Positions 1 through 8,674 of a stretch of DNA of 55,171 nt are shown here, piece after piece. This DNA is from Gemmatimonadetes bacterium 13_1_20CM_4_69_16 (GTDB taxonomy: Bacteria; Gemmatimonadota; Gemmatimonadetes; Gemmatimonadales; GWC2-71-9): positions 1-55,171 of the forward strand of contig MNIR01000003.1 in NCBI GenBank assembly GCA_001919865.1, read 5' to 3'. Made by a program: the position numbers and the translations under genes. Below the pieces are notes generated by a model that was given only the letters and a program-made list of their open reading frames with translations, had not been told where the DNA came from and did not search any database. Position 1 is the stretch's first letter. Every line of letters starts with the position of its first letter.

Positions 1-1368
1 GGGCTCCGTGAGGCGCGCCGGGATCGGTCGCTCGGGCGGAGGCGAAGCGACGCCACCCGTCGCGCCGGGGAGCCCGGCGCGCTCAGCGGCCAGCGCCCGG
101 AGGCGGTAGAACGTCGTCCACGGATCCTCGCTCGACCCGGTGGCCCGCTCCACCAGGACGCTCGCGTCGCGCTGTAGCTCGTCCACCCGCGGATCGGGGT
201 GCCTCCACCGGTAGGTGAACGCCGCCGCGTCGAGGGGGCCGAGAAACGGCCGGATCGCCGGTTGGGTGAGGAGCAGCGAGCCTGGCGGGATCAGCAGCCG
301 GATCGTGTACTGCACCGGATCGACGTGGTCGATGAGCCCCTCCGCCTCGACGAAGCCCAGCAGCTCGAGGTAGTCGTCCAGCGTGGCCCACGGCGTGAAG
401 GGCACGAAGGATGGACGGAGCGGTATCCCGGCGTCGCGCAGGATGCCGAGCGCCGCGAGCACGTCGGCCTTGGTGTGCCCCTTGTCGAGCTGCGCGAGCA
501 CGGTGTCGGACAGCGATTCGACGGCCGACACGACGAAGGCGCAGCCGGTCGCGCCGAATTCCGGGAACAGCCTTCGCTGCTCGAGCACGTGCTCGATCTT
601 CGCCGTGAAGTCGTAGCTCACGTCCGGGAATTCTTGGTGCAGCGCGCGTACCAGCTTCACGGCGTGGCCAGGCCCGTTCAAAAAGTCCGGGTCGCCGAAG
701 GTGATGTGCCCCGCGCCGGCCGCGACCAGCCGGCGGATGTCGGTCAGCACGACGTCCCGCGGGACCGTGAAGAAGCGTCCGCCGTACACGGCCGGCACGG
801 GACAGTGCAGACAGGTATGCAGGCAGCCGCGACTCGCCTCCACATAGCCCGCCGGCACGCGGCGACCGGTACGTGACAGGCTCACGTAGCGCGTCAAGGC
901 GGGCAGCCCTGCCCGGCTCGGCGGCGGGAAGGGCAGCCGCTCGAGGGTGGCGCGCGGCTCGGTTGCCGGATCTTCGCCCGCGTCGAGCCGGCGCACCAGG
1001 GCGACGAGCGCCTCCTCGAGTTCCCCACCCAGCACCGCGGCGGCGCCGCGTGTCCGGAGATACGCGGCGTTGAGCAGCGCATAGAGTCCGTAGAACACGA
1101 TCTGACAGGAGGCGTTCAGGCGGCGCACCTGCTCCGCGGCGCGGGCCCCGAGCCGGAGCGCGGTGTGCATCGGGACGCTGATCGCCACGAGCCGCGCCTG
1201 GCGCACCGTGTCTGCGTCGAGCGGCTCGACGGCCAGGTCGAGGGTCTCGGGGGCGTAGCCCGCCCGCTCGAGGAACGCTCGCGGCCAGGCCAAGCCGAGT
1301 GGCTGGTGGCCCAGCTCGTAGCAGGAAACAAGGAGGATGGCGCCGGGCTGGCGCAGGCCGCCGGTCAT
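1..1368 (-). CDS. Radical SAM protein with N-terminal B12-binding-like region, C-terminus off the window
   Basis: The ORF is open from an ATG at 1368 to the window edge, 456 codons with no stop, so the C-terminus is missing. Residues 1-130 form an alpha/beta region (opening MTGGLRQPGAILLVSCYELG) like cobalamin-binding domains. A CLHTCLHC motif follows (CxxxCxxC, around residue 185-192), the site for the radical-SAM 4Fe-4S cluster, then a TIM-barrel-like part with GDPDFLNGP. The N-terminus resembles, from memory, the family named CUAEP/CCAEP-tail radical SAM proteins, whose C-terminal tail carries Cys or selenocysteine; that tail would lie outside this window. The start overlaps the stop of the upstream hydratase gene as ATGA. 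The substrate is unknown. Radical SAM identity is firm; the subfamily is a guess. Confidence 0.8.
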   Translation of the reverse strand, partial: MTGGLRQPGAILLVSCYELGHQPLGLAWPRAFLERAGYAPETLDLAVEPLDADTVRQARLVAISVPMHTALRLGARAAEQVRRLNASCQIVFYGLYALLNAAYLRTRGAAAVLGGELEEALVALVRRLDAGEDPATEPRATLERLPFPPPSRAGLPALTRYVSLSRTGRRVPAGYVEASRGCLHTCLHCPVPAVYGGRFFTVPRDVVLTDIRRLVAAGAGHITFGDPDFLNGPGHAVKLVRALHQEFPDVSYDFTAKIEHVLEQRRLFPEFGATGCAFVVSAVESLSDTVLAQLDKGHTKADVLAALGILRDAGIPLRPSFVPFTPWATLDDYLELLGFVEAEGLIDHVDPVQYTIRLLIPPGSLLLTQPAIRPFLGPLDAAAFTYRWRHPDPRVDELQRDASVLVERATGSSEDPWTTFYRLRALAAERAGLPGATGGVASPPPERPIPARLTEP

Positions 1369-2129
1369 TTCTTCAGGAACGCCTGGAGCGCGGTGCGGAA
1401 ATCGGGCGTGGTGCGGCTCACGGCGTTGACGTCGGCGCCGAGCCGGATGCCGTCCTCGAAGCGCAGCCCATCGAGCTGGTAGAACTGCTGCTTGGTGAAG
1501 GCGAGGGCGGAGGCGCTGGAAGCCACCAGCGCCCGCAGCACCTCGCCGACCTGCTCCTCGAAGTCCGAGTCTTCGTACACGCGGGACACCAGGCCCAGAG
1601 CTGCTGCTTCCGGCGCCGTGAGAATGCGACCCGTCGCCGCGAGATCGAATGCGATCTTTTCGCCGACGCTGCGTTTGAGCAGCGTCATGACGATCGCGGG
1701 CACGAAGCCCCGCTGTACTTCCGGGTAGCCGAACCTGGCGGACTCGGCGGCGACCACGAGGTCGCACGCGGTCGCGAGGCCGCAGCCGCCGGCGAGGGCC
1801 CGCCCCTGCACCACCGCGATCACCGGTTTGGGCAGCTGCCGCATCCGCAGGAAAACCTCGCCGAACCGCAGCGCGGCCTGGCGATTCTCCTCCACGCTCT
1901 TGTCCGCCGAGGCGAGTAGTTCAGTGAGGTCCATGCCGGCGCAGAAGTCGGCGCCCGCGCCGCGCAGCGCCACCACGCGCACCTCGGCGTCGAGGTCGGC
2001 GCGCTCCAGCGTCTCGAGCAACGCATCGATCATCGCGGCGTCGATGGCGTTCTTCTTCTCAGGCCGGTTGAGCGTGGCCGTAAGTACCCCACCCTGCAGC
2101 ACGGCCAGCACCCGGTCGTTCGCGCTCAC
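1365..2129 (-). CDS. Enoyl-CoA hydratase/isomerase family protein, LiuC/AtuE-like
   Basis: A 254-residue crotonase-fold protein, full length for the family. It has the oxyanion-hole stretch around DFCAGMDLTEL and GRALAGGCGLATACDL, and the downstream catalytic-type Glu in FGYPEVQRG. The Glu found in classical crotonases within GGGCELA is replaced by Gly (GGCGLA). That is the pattern of methylglutaconyl-CoA and carboxygeranoyl-CoA hydratases of the leucine and terpene (liu/atu) pathways. The neighbouring AtuA homologue and methylcrotonyl-type carboxyltransferase support such a role: hydration of a branched unsaturated acyl-CoA in the cytoplasm. The start is a GTG overlapping the previous stop as GTGA. 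The exact substrate cannot be fixed from sequence. Confidence 0.88.
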   Translation of the reverse strand: MSANDRVLAVLQGGVLTATLNRPEKKNAIDAAMIDALLETLERADLDAEVRVVALRGAGADFCAGMDLTELLASADKSVEENRQAALRFGEVFLRMRQLPKPVIAVVQGRALAGGCGLATACDLVVAAESARFGYPEVQRGFVPAIVMTLLKRSVGEKIAFDLAATGRILTAPEAAALGLVSRVYEDSDFEEQVGEVLRALVASSASALAFTKQQFYQLDGLRFEDGIRLGADVNAVSRTTPDFRTALQAFLKK

Positions 2130-2494
2130 CGCGGCAACTCGATTTCCAGACGCAGCAGCGCCGTCGAGAGCACTTTGCCCTGGGCGTCCGTCTTGAGCGA
2201 GATCGTACCGCCGCCGTCCAGCGCCCCGTGCAACAAGAAGTTCAGCGCCCCGAGGTTGGGCAGCTCAAAGCGCTCGACCGGTCCCTTGACCATCCCCTTG
2301 AAGTGCCGCGCCACACGGGCCGCGGTCACCTGTTTCACGAGGATCGGATAGTACTCGGGCTTGAGCGCAATGAGCCCGACGTTCGCGGTGTCGCCCTTGT
2401 CGCCGGAGCGGGCGTGCGCCAGCTCCAGCAGCGGGACGCGCCGTCTCCCCGACCGCCCGCGACCGCGCTTGACCGCCTTCGACCGCCGTCTCAT
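2126..2494 (-). CDS. AtuA C-terminal (ferredoxin-fold-like) domain as a separate small protein
   Basis: A 122-residue protein whose conserved part starts at [20 protein letters not shown]. That pattern is typical of the C-terminal domain of acyclic terpene utilisation AtuA proteins. In Pseudomonas AtuA this domain is fused to the large DUF1446 domain; here it is a separate gene directly after it. The ATG at 2494 overlaps the stop of the large AtuA gene (ATGA). The first 18 or so residues ([18 protein letters not shown]) come from a 10-bp tandem repeat at 2451-2490 and look like an added basic tail. The domain's biochemical role is unknown; it probably acts with the upstream AtuA protein. Confidence 0.75.
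   Translation of the reverse strand: MRRRSKAVKRGRGRSGRRRVPLLELAHARSGDKGDTANVGLIALKPEYYPILVKQVTAARVARHFKGMVKGPVERFELPNLGALNFLLHGALDGGGTISLKTDAQGKVLSTALLRLEIELPR
2451..2490. repeat. Four tandem 10-bp units, GACCGCCYTC type, inside a CDS
   Basis: Four consecutive 10-bp units begin with GACCGC (gaccgcccgc, gaccgcgctt, gaccgccttc, gaccgccgtc). They abut the start codon of the AtuA C-domain gene and encode its basic N-terminal tail. The same unit recurs at 11661-11710 inside the MeaB-type GTPase gene. Confidence 0.85.
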
Positions 2495-3885
2495 ACGTCC
2501 ACGATCTCCACGCACGGCTCCACCATCCGCTTGTCGACGAGCGCGGGCCAATAGGCGACGATCTGCTCCGGCTTGGGTCGTCCCCCGGCGAATCCGGTGA
2601 CGCTCGGCGGCCCGTTGAGAATGAGCGGCGCGATCTCGCGCGTAAAGCGCTCCACCGCGGCGCGGTCGGGGGAGCGCACGCCGATCCGAAGCTGCACCTC
2701 CGGCAGCTCGCCCAGCGGGGCGCTTGCCAGCGCCAGGGGGCCGTGCGTGGCGTCGGCGCCGACGAACTCGCTGAGCATCGCCTCGAACCCGAGCCCGAGG
2801 TCCTTGAGCCGCTGCCGCAGCACGCGGTCCGCCGCCTTGGCCTTCTTGTAAGCGTCGGGCCAGGCGTAGACCAGGCTTCCGACTGCCTTGTAGCCGTACG
2901 AGTACGCGATCGACACCTTGAGTTTGTCAGTGGCCGGCCGTCCCCTGACCCCTGACACCCGAACCCTGTCTTTCCCCGCCTGGGCCAGACGGATCGTCGT
3001 GAAGTCGGCGACGCAGTCCGGTGTGATGTACTCGGCGGGATTGCCCATCTCATACACGAGCTGCTCGGTTACACCGGCGACCGTGATGCGGCCGCCCGTG
3101 CCGGCGTGCTTGGTGATCTCGAAGGTACCGTCCGGGTGCGCGGCGACGATCGGATACCCGACGTTGGCGAGATCGGGGATGCGCTGCCACTCCACCAGGC
3201 AGTTGCCCCCCGAGCACTGGGCACCGCATTCGATGGTGTGGCCCGCCACGGTCCCGGCCGCCAGCAGGTCCCAGTCGTCGGGCCTCCATCCGAAGGCATG
3301 AATCATGGGCGCGAGCGTGAGCCCGGTATCGGTCACCCGGCCGGTGATCACGATGTCGGCGTCTCGGCGCAGCGCCTCCACCACGGGCCACGCGCCGAGG
3401 TAGGCGTTGGCTGAGAGGACGCGGTCGCGCACGTCGCGGAGCGGGCGCCCCGTATCGAGGTTCCTGAGCTGATGCCCGCGGGCGAGTAGCCCGTCGAGCC
3501 GGCCGAGCAGGTCGTCCCCGGTGAGGATGCCGATCTTGAGCTTTCCGGCGAGGCCCAGCGCGCGGGCCGCCGCGGCCACGGCCTCGGCGCAGGCGCGTGG
3601 GTTCACGCCACCGGCATTCGCCGTGACCTTGATGCCGCGCTCGGCCAGCGTGGGGAGGATCCGCTCCATGAGCGGGACGAAGTCGGTGGCGTAACCCAGC
3701 GATGGGTCGCGCGATTTCTGCTTCTGCATGATGGACATCGTCACCTCGGCGAGGTAGTCCATCATCAGGTAATCGATCGGGCCGCCGGTCACCTGGCGGT
3801 ACGGCGCTTCGAGCCAGTCGCCCCAAAAGCCCTGCCCGGCCGCGATCCGAACGGTGGGGGAAAGGGACGCTCGCTGTGCCGTCAC
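2491..3885 (-). CDS. AtuA/DUF1446 family protein (large domain)
   Basis: A 464-residue protein starting at a GTG that overlaps the previous stop (GTGA at 3885-3882). It begins [23 protein letters not shown]. Family hallmarks are the early glycine-rich GFWGD motif, [43 protein letters not shown] and GAQCSGGNC. These match the DUF1446 domain of acyclic terpene utilisation protein AtuA, which is needed for growth on citronellol or geraniol in Pseudomonas but has no defined reaction. The C-terminal AtuA domain is encoded by the next gene. The context of hydratase and acyl-CoA carboxyltransferase suggests a role in branched acyl-CoA breakdown. A reading frame extends further upstream to 4284, but that part is arginine-rich shadow coding opposite the protease gene. 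Confidence 0.85.
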   Translation of the reverse strand: MTAQRASLSPTVRIAAGQGFWGDWLEAPYRQVTGGPIDYLMMDYLAEVTMSIMQKQKSRDPSLGYATDFVPLMERILPTLAERGIKVTANAGGVNPRACAEAVAAAARALGLAGKLKIGILTGDDLLGRLDGLLARGHQLRNLDTGRPLRDVRDRVLSANAYLGAWPVVEALRRDADIVITGRVTDTGLTLAPMIHAFGWRPDDWDLLAAGTVAGHTIECGAQCSGGNCLVEWQRIPDLANVGYPIVAAHPDGTFEITKHAGTGGRITVAGVTEQLVYEMGNPAEYITPDCVADFTTIRLAQAGKDRVRVSGVRGRPATDKLKVSIAYSYGYKAVGSLVYAWPDAYKKAKAADRVLRQRLKDLGLGFEAMLSEFVGADATHGPLALASAPLGELPEVQLRIGVRSPDRAAVERFTREIAPLILNGPPSVTGFAGGRPKPEQIVAYWPALVDKRMVEPCVEIVDV

Positions 3886-6683
3886 GAGCGCGGCACGACG
3901 CGCCGGACCGCGTCCGCACCTGCCCCCTGCGGCGGGTGCACGCGCAGCTCGATGAGCGGCGCGAAGCCCTCCGGGAGCGTGAGCTCGGGCGTGCGGACGA
4001 GCGGCAGCACCGCCCGGCCGCCGGCGACCACGGAGACGTCCGAGCCGTCGCCGAGCGGCCTGGCGTCGCGCAGCAGGAAGCGTACGCGGACCCGGGCGCG
4101 CCACGCGTGGGCGCCGCCGTCTCGCGCGAAGGCGGGGAACAACTCGACGGTGACCGGCCGATCTCGCCGCGCGGGCGGGATCTCGAAGCTGTGCCGCCCG
4201 ACGGCGTAGTTCATCGCGCCCTGACCGACCTGTTGGCCCGTCGAGTCGAACTCGGTCACGCCAAAATCGGTGAACTCGTCCCACTGCTCGCGCGGCATCT
4301 GGACGTCGACGACCGCGCGCGCGGCCCAGTCGGGTACCCGCACGGTCAGACTTTCGGGAGGCGCGCCGCGTGCCGTCACCTCGACGCTGCGCTCCGCGCC
4401 CAGCAGCGCCTCGGTCAATCTCCCGCCCCTCGTCGCGTTGCCCGGGTTGGAGGCTTCGAGTCCGGTGAGCGCCAGGGGCGCGACCTCGGCGCGCACCGTG
4501 GCGCTCACGCCGGAGAGCGGCGCGGCGATCACGTCGAGCTCGTACACGCCGGGTACGATATCCTCGGCGTGCACCACGAATCGTCCCGTGCCGGGGTCGG
4601 AGCGGCCGAGCTGCACCTCTTCCAGCTCTCGGAACGGCTGTCCGTTCGGCTCGTACAGCCGTGCCGTGGCGCGCTGCTCAGCCGAGTCCGGCAGCGTTAC
4701 GGTCGCGGCGAGGGTCGCCCCCGGCTGCGCCACCCGCAGAAAATAGCGCTGGACGCGCGCCGGGCCGATCGCCCGGCGCTCGTCGTACAGTGGCTTTGCC
4801 GCCAGGTCGTACGGGGCGACAATCGTGTTCGCCAGCGTGAACAGCGGGCCCGCGAGGGTGTCGCTCGCGTTCCACGCCGTCACGACGCCGACATGCGCGC
4901 CGGGCGCGGTCAGGGCGGCCGGAGAGTACACCACCCGGATCTCGGTCTCTCGCGGTCCCGCCTCAAGGCTGCCGGGCACCGAGAGCCACGCGACGCTGGA
5001 GCGCAGCAGGAACTGCGCGGCACGCAGCCCGGCCACATGGCGCACGCGGAACGCCTGCAGCGTGTCGCCGGGGCCTGCCAACCCGTCCCGCCGGAACGCC
5101 CCCGGCGTGCCGTCACGGCTCCGGACGATGTACTCGGAGCCTTGGTGTCCGCCCAGCAGCCAGCGGTAGGCGGCCTCGAGCTGCGGCACGCCCGCGCCCT
5201 CGTCGATCGCGCTGGCGCCCGCGAACGGCTCGGCCGAGGCCCGTAGCGCCTGCGCCAGGTCTGCGGCGCTGACCTTCCGGCCTTCCTGCAGCATCGCGGA
5301 GATGAGGCAGGCGGCGAGGCCCGCGGCGTGCGGAGCCGCCATGCTGGTGCCGCCCTTGATCTCGTTCCCCGTGTCCCAGCGCGGCACCGAGGAGAAGGCG
5401 ACCCCGGGTGTCACGAGATCGGGCTTGGCGAGCTCCCCCCCCCGCGAGCTCCACCAGCCCAGCACGTCGGCCGCGGGCGGGGTGCCGGCCTGCGCCGGGC
5501 GGGCGAACGCGCCCGGGAACAACGCGCCGATCGAGAGGGCGAGATCGGCGGAGCCCGGGAAGCCGAGCGTCGACAGTCCCGGCCCATCGTTTCCGGCGCT
5601 GATCGTTAACACGACGGACGGATGGACCATGAGAAAGGCATCCACGATCGAGTCGATCACGGCCCGTCCCTCAAACTCGTTCCCGACGCCGAAGCTCAGG
5701 TTCAAGACCAGTGGCAGGTTGCGCTGCTCGGCATAGCGGGCGGCGTATTCCATGGCGCGCTGCATCGAGCCGGTCACGGAGATCCCGCCGCGCGCGCTGT
5801 TGGCGATCTTGAGCCCGAGGAGCTGTGCGCCCGGCGCCACCCCGTCGAACCCCGCGACGTTGAACAGGTTGTGGCCGGAGGCGATCCCCGCCACGTGCGT
5901 GCCGTGCCCACCGTTGTCGAACACGACGTCGAGGCGCGGGACACCGTTGGCTTCTTCGAAGTTGGCGGCGAGCGTGATGGGCTTCGTGCCTAAGGCGATC
6001 GTCTCGCGTCCCTGCCGGTAGTCGTGCAGCGGCATCTCGTCCTCGAACGACCCGTTCAGGTTCGAGTCGAGGAACGCGACCCAGCCATCGGGGGCCTTCA
6101 CCACGATCACGGGGAACACGTCGGTGTTGTTGCCGTCCCCGTTCAGGTCGGCCGCCGGGACTTTGCCGAGCGGCAGCTCGGCGAGCTGCCCGGCGTACCA
6201 CGTGGTGGCGCTCGTCAGCCGCCCGATCCGCCCAGCCCCCGAGAGCTTGCGCCCGCCGACCGACACGGTCCCGTCGCCCGAAGGCGTGACGGCCGACAGC
6301 GCGACGCGGCCCTCCCCCGAAAAGTCGCGCAGCTCGACGATCTTCGGCGCCCCCGTGCTGGCCGTGATCAACCCGTCCACGCCGGGATCGACGCCGGTGT
6401 CGAGGATCCCGATCAACACGCCGCGCCCGTCGTAGGTCGGATGCCGCGCGCGAAACTGATCGACCCCTGTGCTCGTGAGCGGCATCAACCCGGCCATCAG
6501 CGCCACGGCGGGGGGCAGCGCCGGCTGCTCCCGCCCTGTCGTGGCGTCTGGAGGAGCGGTGGGAGAGGGTGCGACGGGCGGAGCTTTGGCGGGCTGAGGC
6601 CGTGTGGTCGGTACGCGGGGCGCCCCGGCGGCGCAGGCGGCGCCGAGGGCGGCAAGAACGAGCGCGAGTGGGCGGATGGTCAC
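3882..6683 (-). CDS. Subtilisin-family (S8) lipoprotein, tripeptidyl-peptidase-II-like
   Basis: A 933-residue predicted secreted protease. It starts at a GTG overlapping the carboxyltransferase stop (GTGA) and opens with a hydrophobic signal ending at Cys17 (ALGAAC), probably a lipoprotein. A Pro/Thr-rich linker reaches about residue 60. The catalytic triad is complete: Asp95 in ILDTGVD, His260 in GHGTHVAG, Ser447 in GGTSMAAPH, with Asn365 in SAGNDGP for the oxyanion hole. About 165 residues separate Asp and His, far more than in subtilisin and like tripeptidyl peptidase II. That insert carries calcium-site-like [10 protein letters not shown]. The 480-residue C-terminal part is beta-rich. A run of nine C lies at 5435-5443. 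The gene sits between two acyl-CoA genes, an unexpected place for an envelope protease. Confidence 0.88.
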   Translation of the reverse strand: MTIRPLALVLAALGAACAAGAPRVPTTRPQPAKAPPVAPSPTAPPDATTGREQPALPPAVALMAGLMPLTSTGVDQFRARHPTYDGRGVLIGILDTGVDPGVDGLITASTGAPKIVELRDFSGEGRVALSAVTPSGDGTVSVGGRKLSGAGRIGRLTSATTWYAGQLAELPLGKVPAADLNGDGNNTDVFPVIVVKAPDGWVAFLDSNLNGSFEDEMPLHDYRQGRETIALGTKPITLAANFEEANGVPRLDVVFDNGGHGTHVAGIASGHNLFNVAGFDGVAPGAQLLGLKIANSARGGISVTGSMQRAMEYAARYAEQRNLPLVLNLSFGVGNEFEGRAVIDSIVDAFLMVHPSVVLTISAGNDGPGLSTLGFPGSADLALSIGALFPGAFARPAQAGTPPAADVLGWWSSRGGELAKPDLVTPGVAFSSVPRWDTGNEIKGGTSMAAPHAAGLAACLISAMLQEGRKVSAADLAQALRASAEPFAGASAIDEGAGVPQLEAAYRWLLGGHQGSEYIVRSRDGTPGAFRRDGLAGPGDTLQAFRVRHVAGLRAAQFLLRSSVAWLSVPGSLEAGPRETEIRVVYSPAALTAPGAHVGVVTAWNASDTLAGPLFTLANTIVAPYDLAAKPLYDERRAIGPARVQRYFLRVAQPGATLAATVTLPDSAEQRATARLYEPNGQPFRELEEVQLGRSDPGTGRFVVHAEDIVPGVYELDVIAAPLSGVSATVRAEVAPLALTGLEASNPGNATRGGRLTEALLGAERSVEVTARGAPPESLTVRVPDWAARAVVDVQMPREQWDEFTDFGVTEFDSTGQQVGQGAMNYAVGRHSFEIPPARRDRPVTVELFPAFARDGGAHAWRARVRVRFLLRDARPLGDGSDVSVVAGGRAVLPLVRTPELTLPEGFAPLIELRVHPPQGAGADAVRRVVPRS

Positions 6684-8254
6684 GTATCCCTCGGTAGGAC
6701 GAAGGGCCCGATGTGTGGGCCGGTGAATTCCGTGGTGAGTTCCAGCAGGAAGGCGATGGTGTCGCGCGTTTCCTCGGGGAGCACGAGGGCGTCGACATGG
6801 CCGCGCGCGCCGGCGAACTTGGCGTCGAGCTGGCGGTCGTAGTCGGCGCGCATCGCCTCGACGGCCGCGCTGTTGTCCGCTTGGTCGGCGGCGGCGCCGT
6901 AGACGGCTTGGATCGCGGACTCTCCTTCCATCACGCCCATGCGTCCGGTGGGCCACGAGAGGATGAAATCGGGGTCGAACCCCTGCCCCGCCATGGCGTA
7001 GTAGCCGGCTCCTGACGCGTGGTTCACCGTGAGGACGAGTTTCGGCACGGTGGCCGTCGCCATCGCCTCGACGAACCGTGCACCCGCGCGGATGATCCCC
7101 GAGTGCTCGGCCTCCGTCCCGACCATGAACCCCGACACGTCCTGCAGGAACAGCAGCGCCAGCCGCTCCCGGTTGGCGTTGTCGATGAAATACGCCACCT
7201 TCTCGGCGCTCTCGGTGTAGATGATGCCGCCGATCTTGGGGGGCTCGCCTGGCTTCCCCTTGATGACACCGCGCGAGTTGGCGATGACGGCGACCGGCCG
7301 CCCCGCGATGGCACCGTGCCCGCAGATCATCTCCGGCGCCACGTCGGACTGGAACTCGTCGAGCGCTCCGCGGTCCAGGAGGCACTCGAGCACCGCGCGG
7401 ACGTCGTAGCTCATGCGATGGTCGGCCGGAAGCAGATCGTACAATTGCTTCGGGTCGCGCTTGGGCTTGGCGGGGGGGGGGGCAGCGGCGCGCAGCGTGT
7501 GGGGCAACCGGGTGACGTACTCCCGGATGCGTTGCAGGCACGCGGCGTCGTCTTTCGCCCGGTAGTGGGCCACGCCGCTCACCGTGGTGTGGGTCTTCGC
7601 CCCCCCCAACAGCTCGGCGTCCACCACCTGCCCGGTCGCGCCCTTCACGAGGTTCGGGCCGCCCAGCCCCATGAACGACGTCCCTTCGACCATGAAGATG
7701 ACGTCCGAGAGGGCCGGAAGGTACGCGCCGCCCGCGATGCACGGCCCCATCACGGCCGCCACCTGCGGCACGTGGAGGTAGTGTCGCATGATCGAGTTGT
7801 AGTAAAAGATCCGCGCCGCGCCGTATTGCCCCGGAAACACGCCGCCCTGGTACGGGAGGTTCACGCCGGCGGAGTCGACGAGGTAGACGATCGGAATGCG
7901 CTGGCGCATCGCGATCTCCTGGGCGCGGAGGATCTTCTTGATCGTCTCCGGCCACCAGGACCCTGCCTTGACGGTGGCGTCGTTCGCCACCACGACGACC
8001 GGGCGCCCGGCGATACGTCCCAGCCCCGTGACCACGCCGGCTGCGGGGGCCTGGCCGTCGTACTGGTCGTACGCGACGAGCAGCCCCACTTCAAACCAGT
8101 CGCCGCCGCTCTCGTCCAGCAGCGCCGCCACGCGCTCCCGGGCGGTGAGCTTCCCCTGGTCGTGCTGGCGGCGGATCTTCTCCGGCCCGCCACCCTGCTC
8201 GAGACGGGAGCGCAGGTCGCGGTACTCCGCCGTCAGGGTCTTGAGGCGGCTCAC
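6680..8254 (-). CDS. Acyl-CoA carboxylase carboxyltransferase (beta) subunit, methylcrotonyl/geranyl-CoA type
   Basis: A 524-residue carboxyltransferase of usual length with both crotonase-like halves. The first half has FPGQYGAARIFYYN and MGPCIAGGAYLPALSD, an oxyanion pattern close to the methylcrotonyl-CoA and geranyl-CoA carboxylase beta subunits. The second half has GGIIYTESAEKVAYFI, FLQDVSGFMVG and SGAGYYAMAGQGFDP. The enzyme would move CO2 from carboxybiotin to an unsaturated acyl-CoA. No biotin carboxylase or biotin carrier gene is in the window, so the alpha subunit must be encoded elsewhere. GTG start, three bases after the small mutase subunit gene. An 11-G run at 7472-7482 codes for a Pro stretch in a linker between the halves. 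Confidence 0.92.
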   Translation of the reverse strand: MSRLKTLTAEYRDLRSRLEQGGGPEKIRRQHDQGKLTARERVAALLDESGGDWFEVGLLVAYDQYDGQAPAAGVVTGLGRIAGRPVVVVANDATVKAGSWWPETIKKILRAQEIAMRQRIPIVYLVDSAGVNLPYQGGVFPGQYGAARIFYYNSIMRHYLHVPQVAAVMGPCIAGGAYLPALSDVIFMVEGTSFMGLGGPNLVKGATGQVVDAELLGGAKTHTTVSGVAHYRAKDDAACLQRIREYVTRLPHTLRAAAPPPAKPKRDPKQLYDLLPADHRMSYDVRAVLECLLDRGALDEFQSDVAPEMICGHGAIAGRPVAVIANSRGVIKGKPGEPPKIGGIIYTESAEKVAYFIDNANRERLALLFLQDVSGFMVGTEAEHSGIIRAGARFVEAMATATVPKLVLTVNHASGAGYYAMAGQGFDPDFILSWPTGRMGVMEGESAIQAVYGAAADQADNSAAVEAMRADYDRQLDAKFAGARGHVDALVLPEETRDTIAFLLELTTEFTGPHIGPFVLPRDT

Positions 8255-8257
8255 GGG

Positions 8258-8674
8258 CTAAGCCGACACATGCTCGGCGGCCCATTCTTCGATGTATTTC
8301 ACCAGGTCGGAGGTGGGGGTGCCCGGGCCGAACAGTCTGCCGATCCCCTGCTTCTGCAGCGTCTCCATGTCTTCCGGTGGAATGATGCCTCCGCCCGTTA
8401 CCAGGATGTCGTCGCGGCCGGCCTGGTCGAGCAGCGCCCGCACGCGCGGGAACAGCGTGAGGTGCGCCCCGGACAGGATCGAGAGACCCACGACGTCCAC
8501 GTCCTCCTGGATCGCGGCTTGGGCGATCATCTCCGGGGTCTGGTGCAGACCGGTGTAGATCACTTCCATCCCCGCGTCCCGCAGCGCCGCGGCCACGACC
8601 TTGGCACCGCGGTCGTGCCCGTCGAGGCCCGGCTTGGCGACGAGCACGCGGATCGGGCGCTTCGCGCCGGCCAT
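8258..8674 (-). CDS. Small B12-binding subunit of acyl-CoA mutase (IcmB-like)
   Basis: A 138-residue protein, the length of stand-alone cobalamin subunits. GLDGHDRGA near the N-terminus contains DxHxxG, whose His is the lower ligand of cobalamin. GLSILSGAH and [11 protein letters not shown] are the other conserved B12-fold loops. It should pair with the large mutase subunit at 9791-11356, from which it is separated by one gene. Because that large subunit has isobutyryl-CoA mutase residues, this is most likely IcmB rather than part of a methylmalonyl-CoA mutase. The ATG shares one base with the stop of the upstream baeRF-like gene. Confidence 0.9.
   Translation of the reverse strand: MAGAKRPIRVLVAKPGLDGHDRGAKVVAAALRDAGMEVIYTGLHQTPEMIAQAAIQEDVDVVGLSILSGAHLTLFPRVRALLDQAGRDDILVTGGGIIPPEDMETLQKQGIGRLFGPGTPTSDLVKYIEEWAAEHVSA

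Noticed and set aside
2942-2969. CCCCTGA-type heptamers inside the AtuA gene, similar to the other coding repeats
   Set aside because: They encode [11 protein letters not shown], which fits the normal conserved sequence of the family, so there is no sign of an insertion; kept only as a possible chance repeat.
2491-4284. Longer AtuA start at 4284
   Set aside because: The extra 133 codons lie opposite the protease gene frame and have low-complexity Arg/Ala composition; GTG 3885 fits family start and operon overlap.
6960-6990. tRNA T-arm-like string GGGGTCGAACCCC
   Set aside because: It is coding for the conserved GQGFDPDF segment of the carboxyltransferase and no cloverleaf can be drawn around it.
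3882-7955. A single 1357-residue reading frame spanning the protease and half of the carboxyltransferase gene
   Set aside because: The part above 6683 is arginine/proline-rich shadow of the carboxyltransferase in another frame; the protease has its own GTG, signal peptide and family start at 6683.
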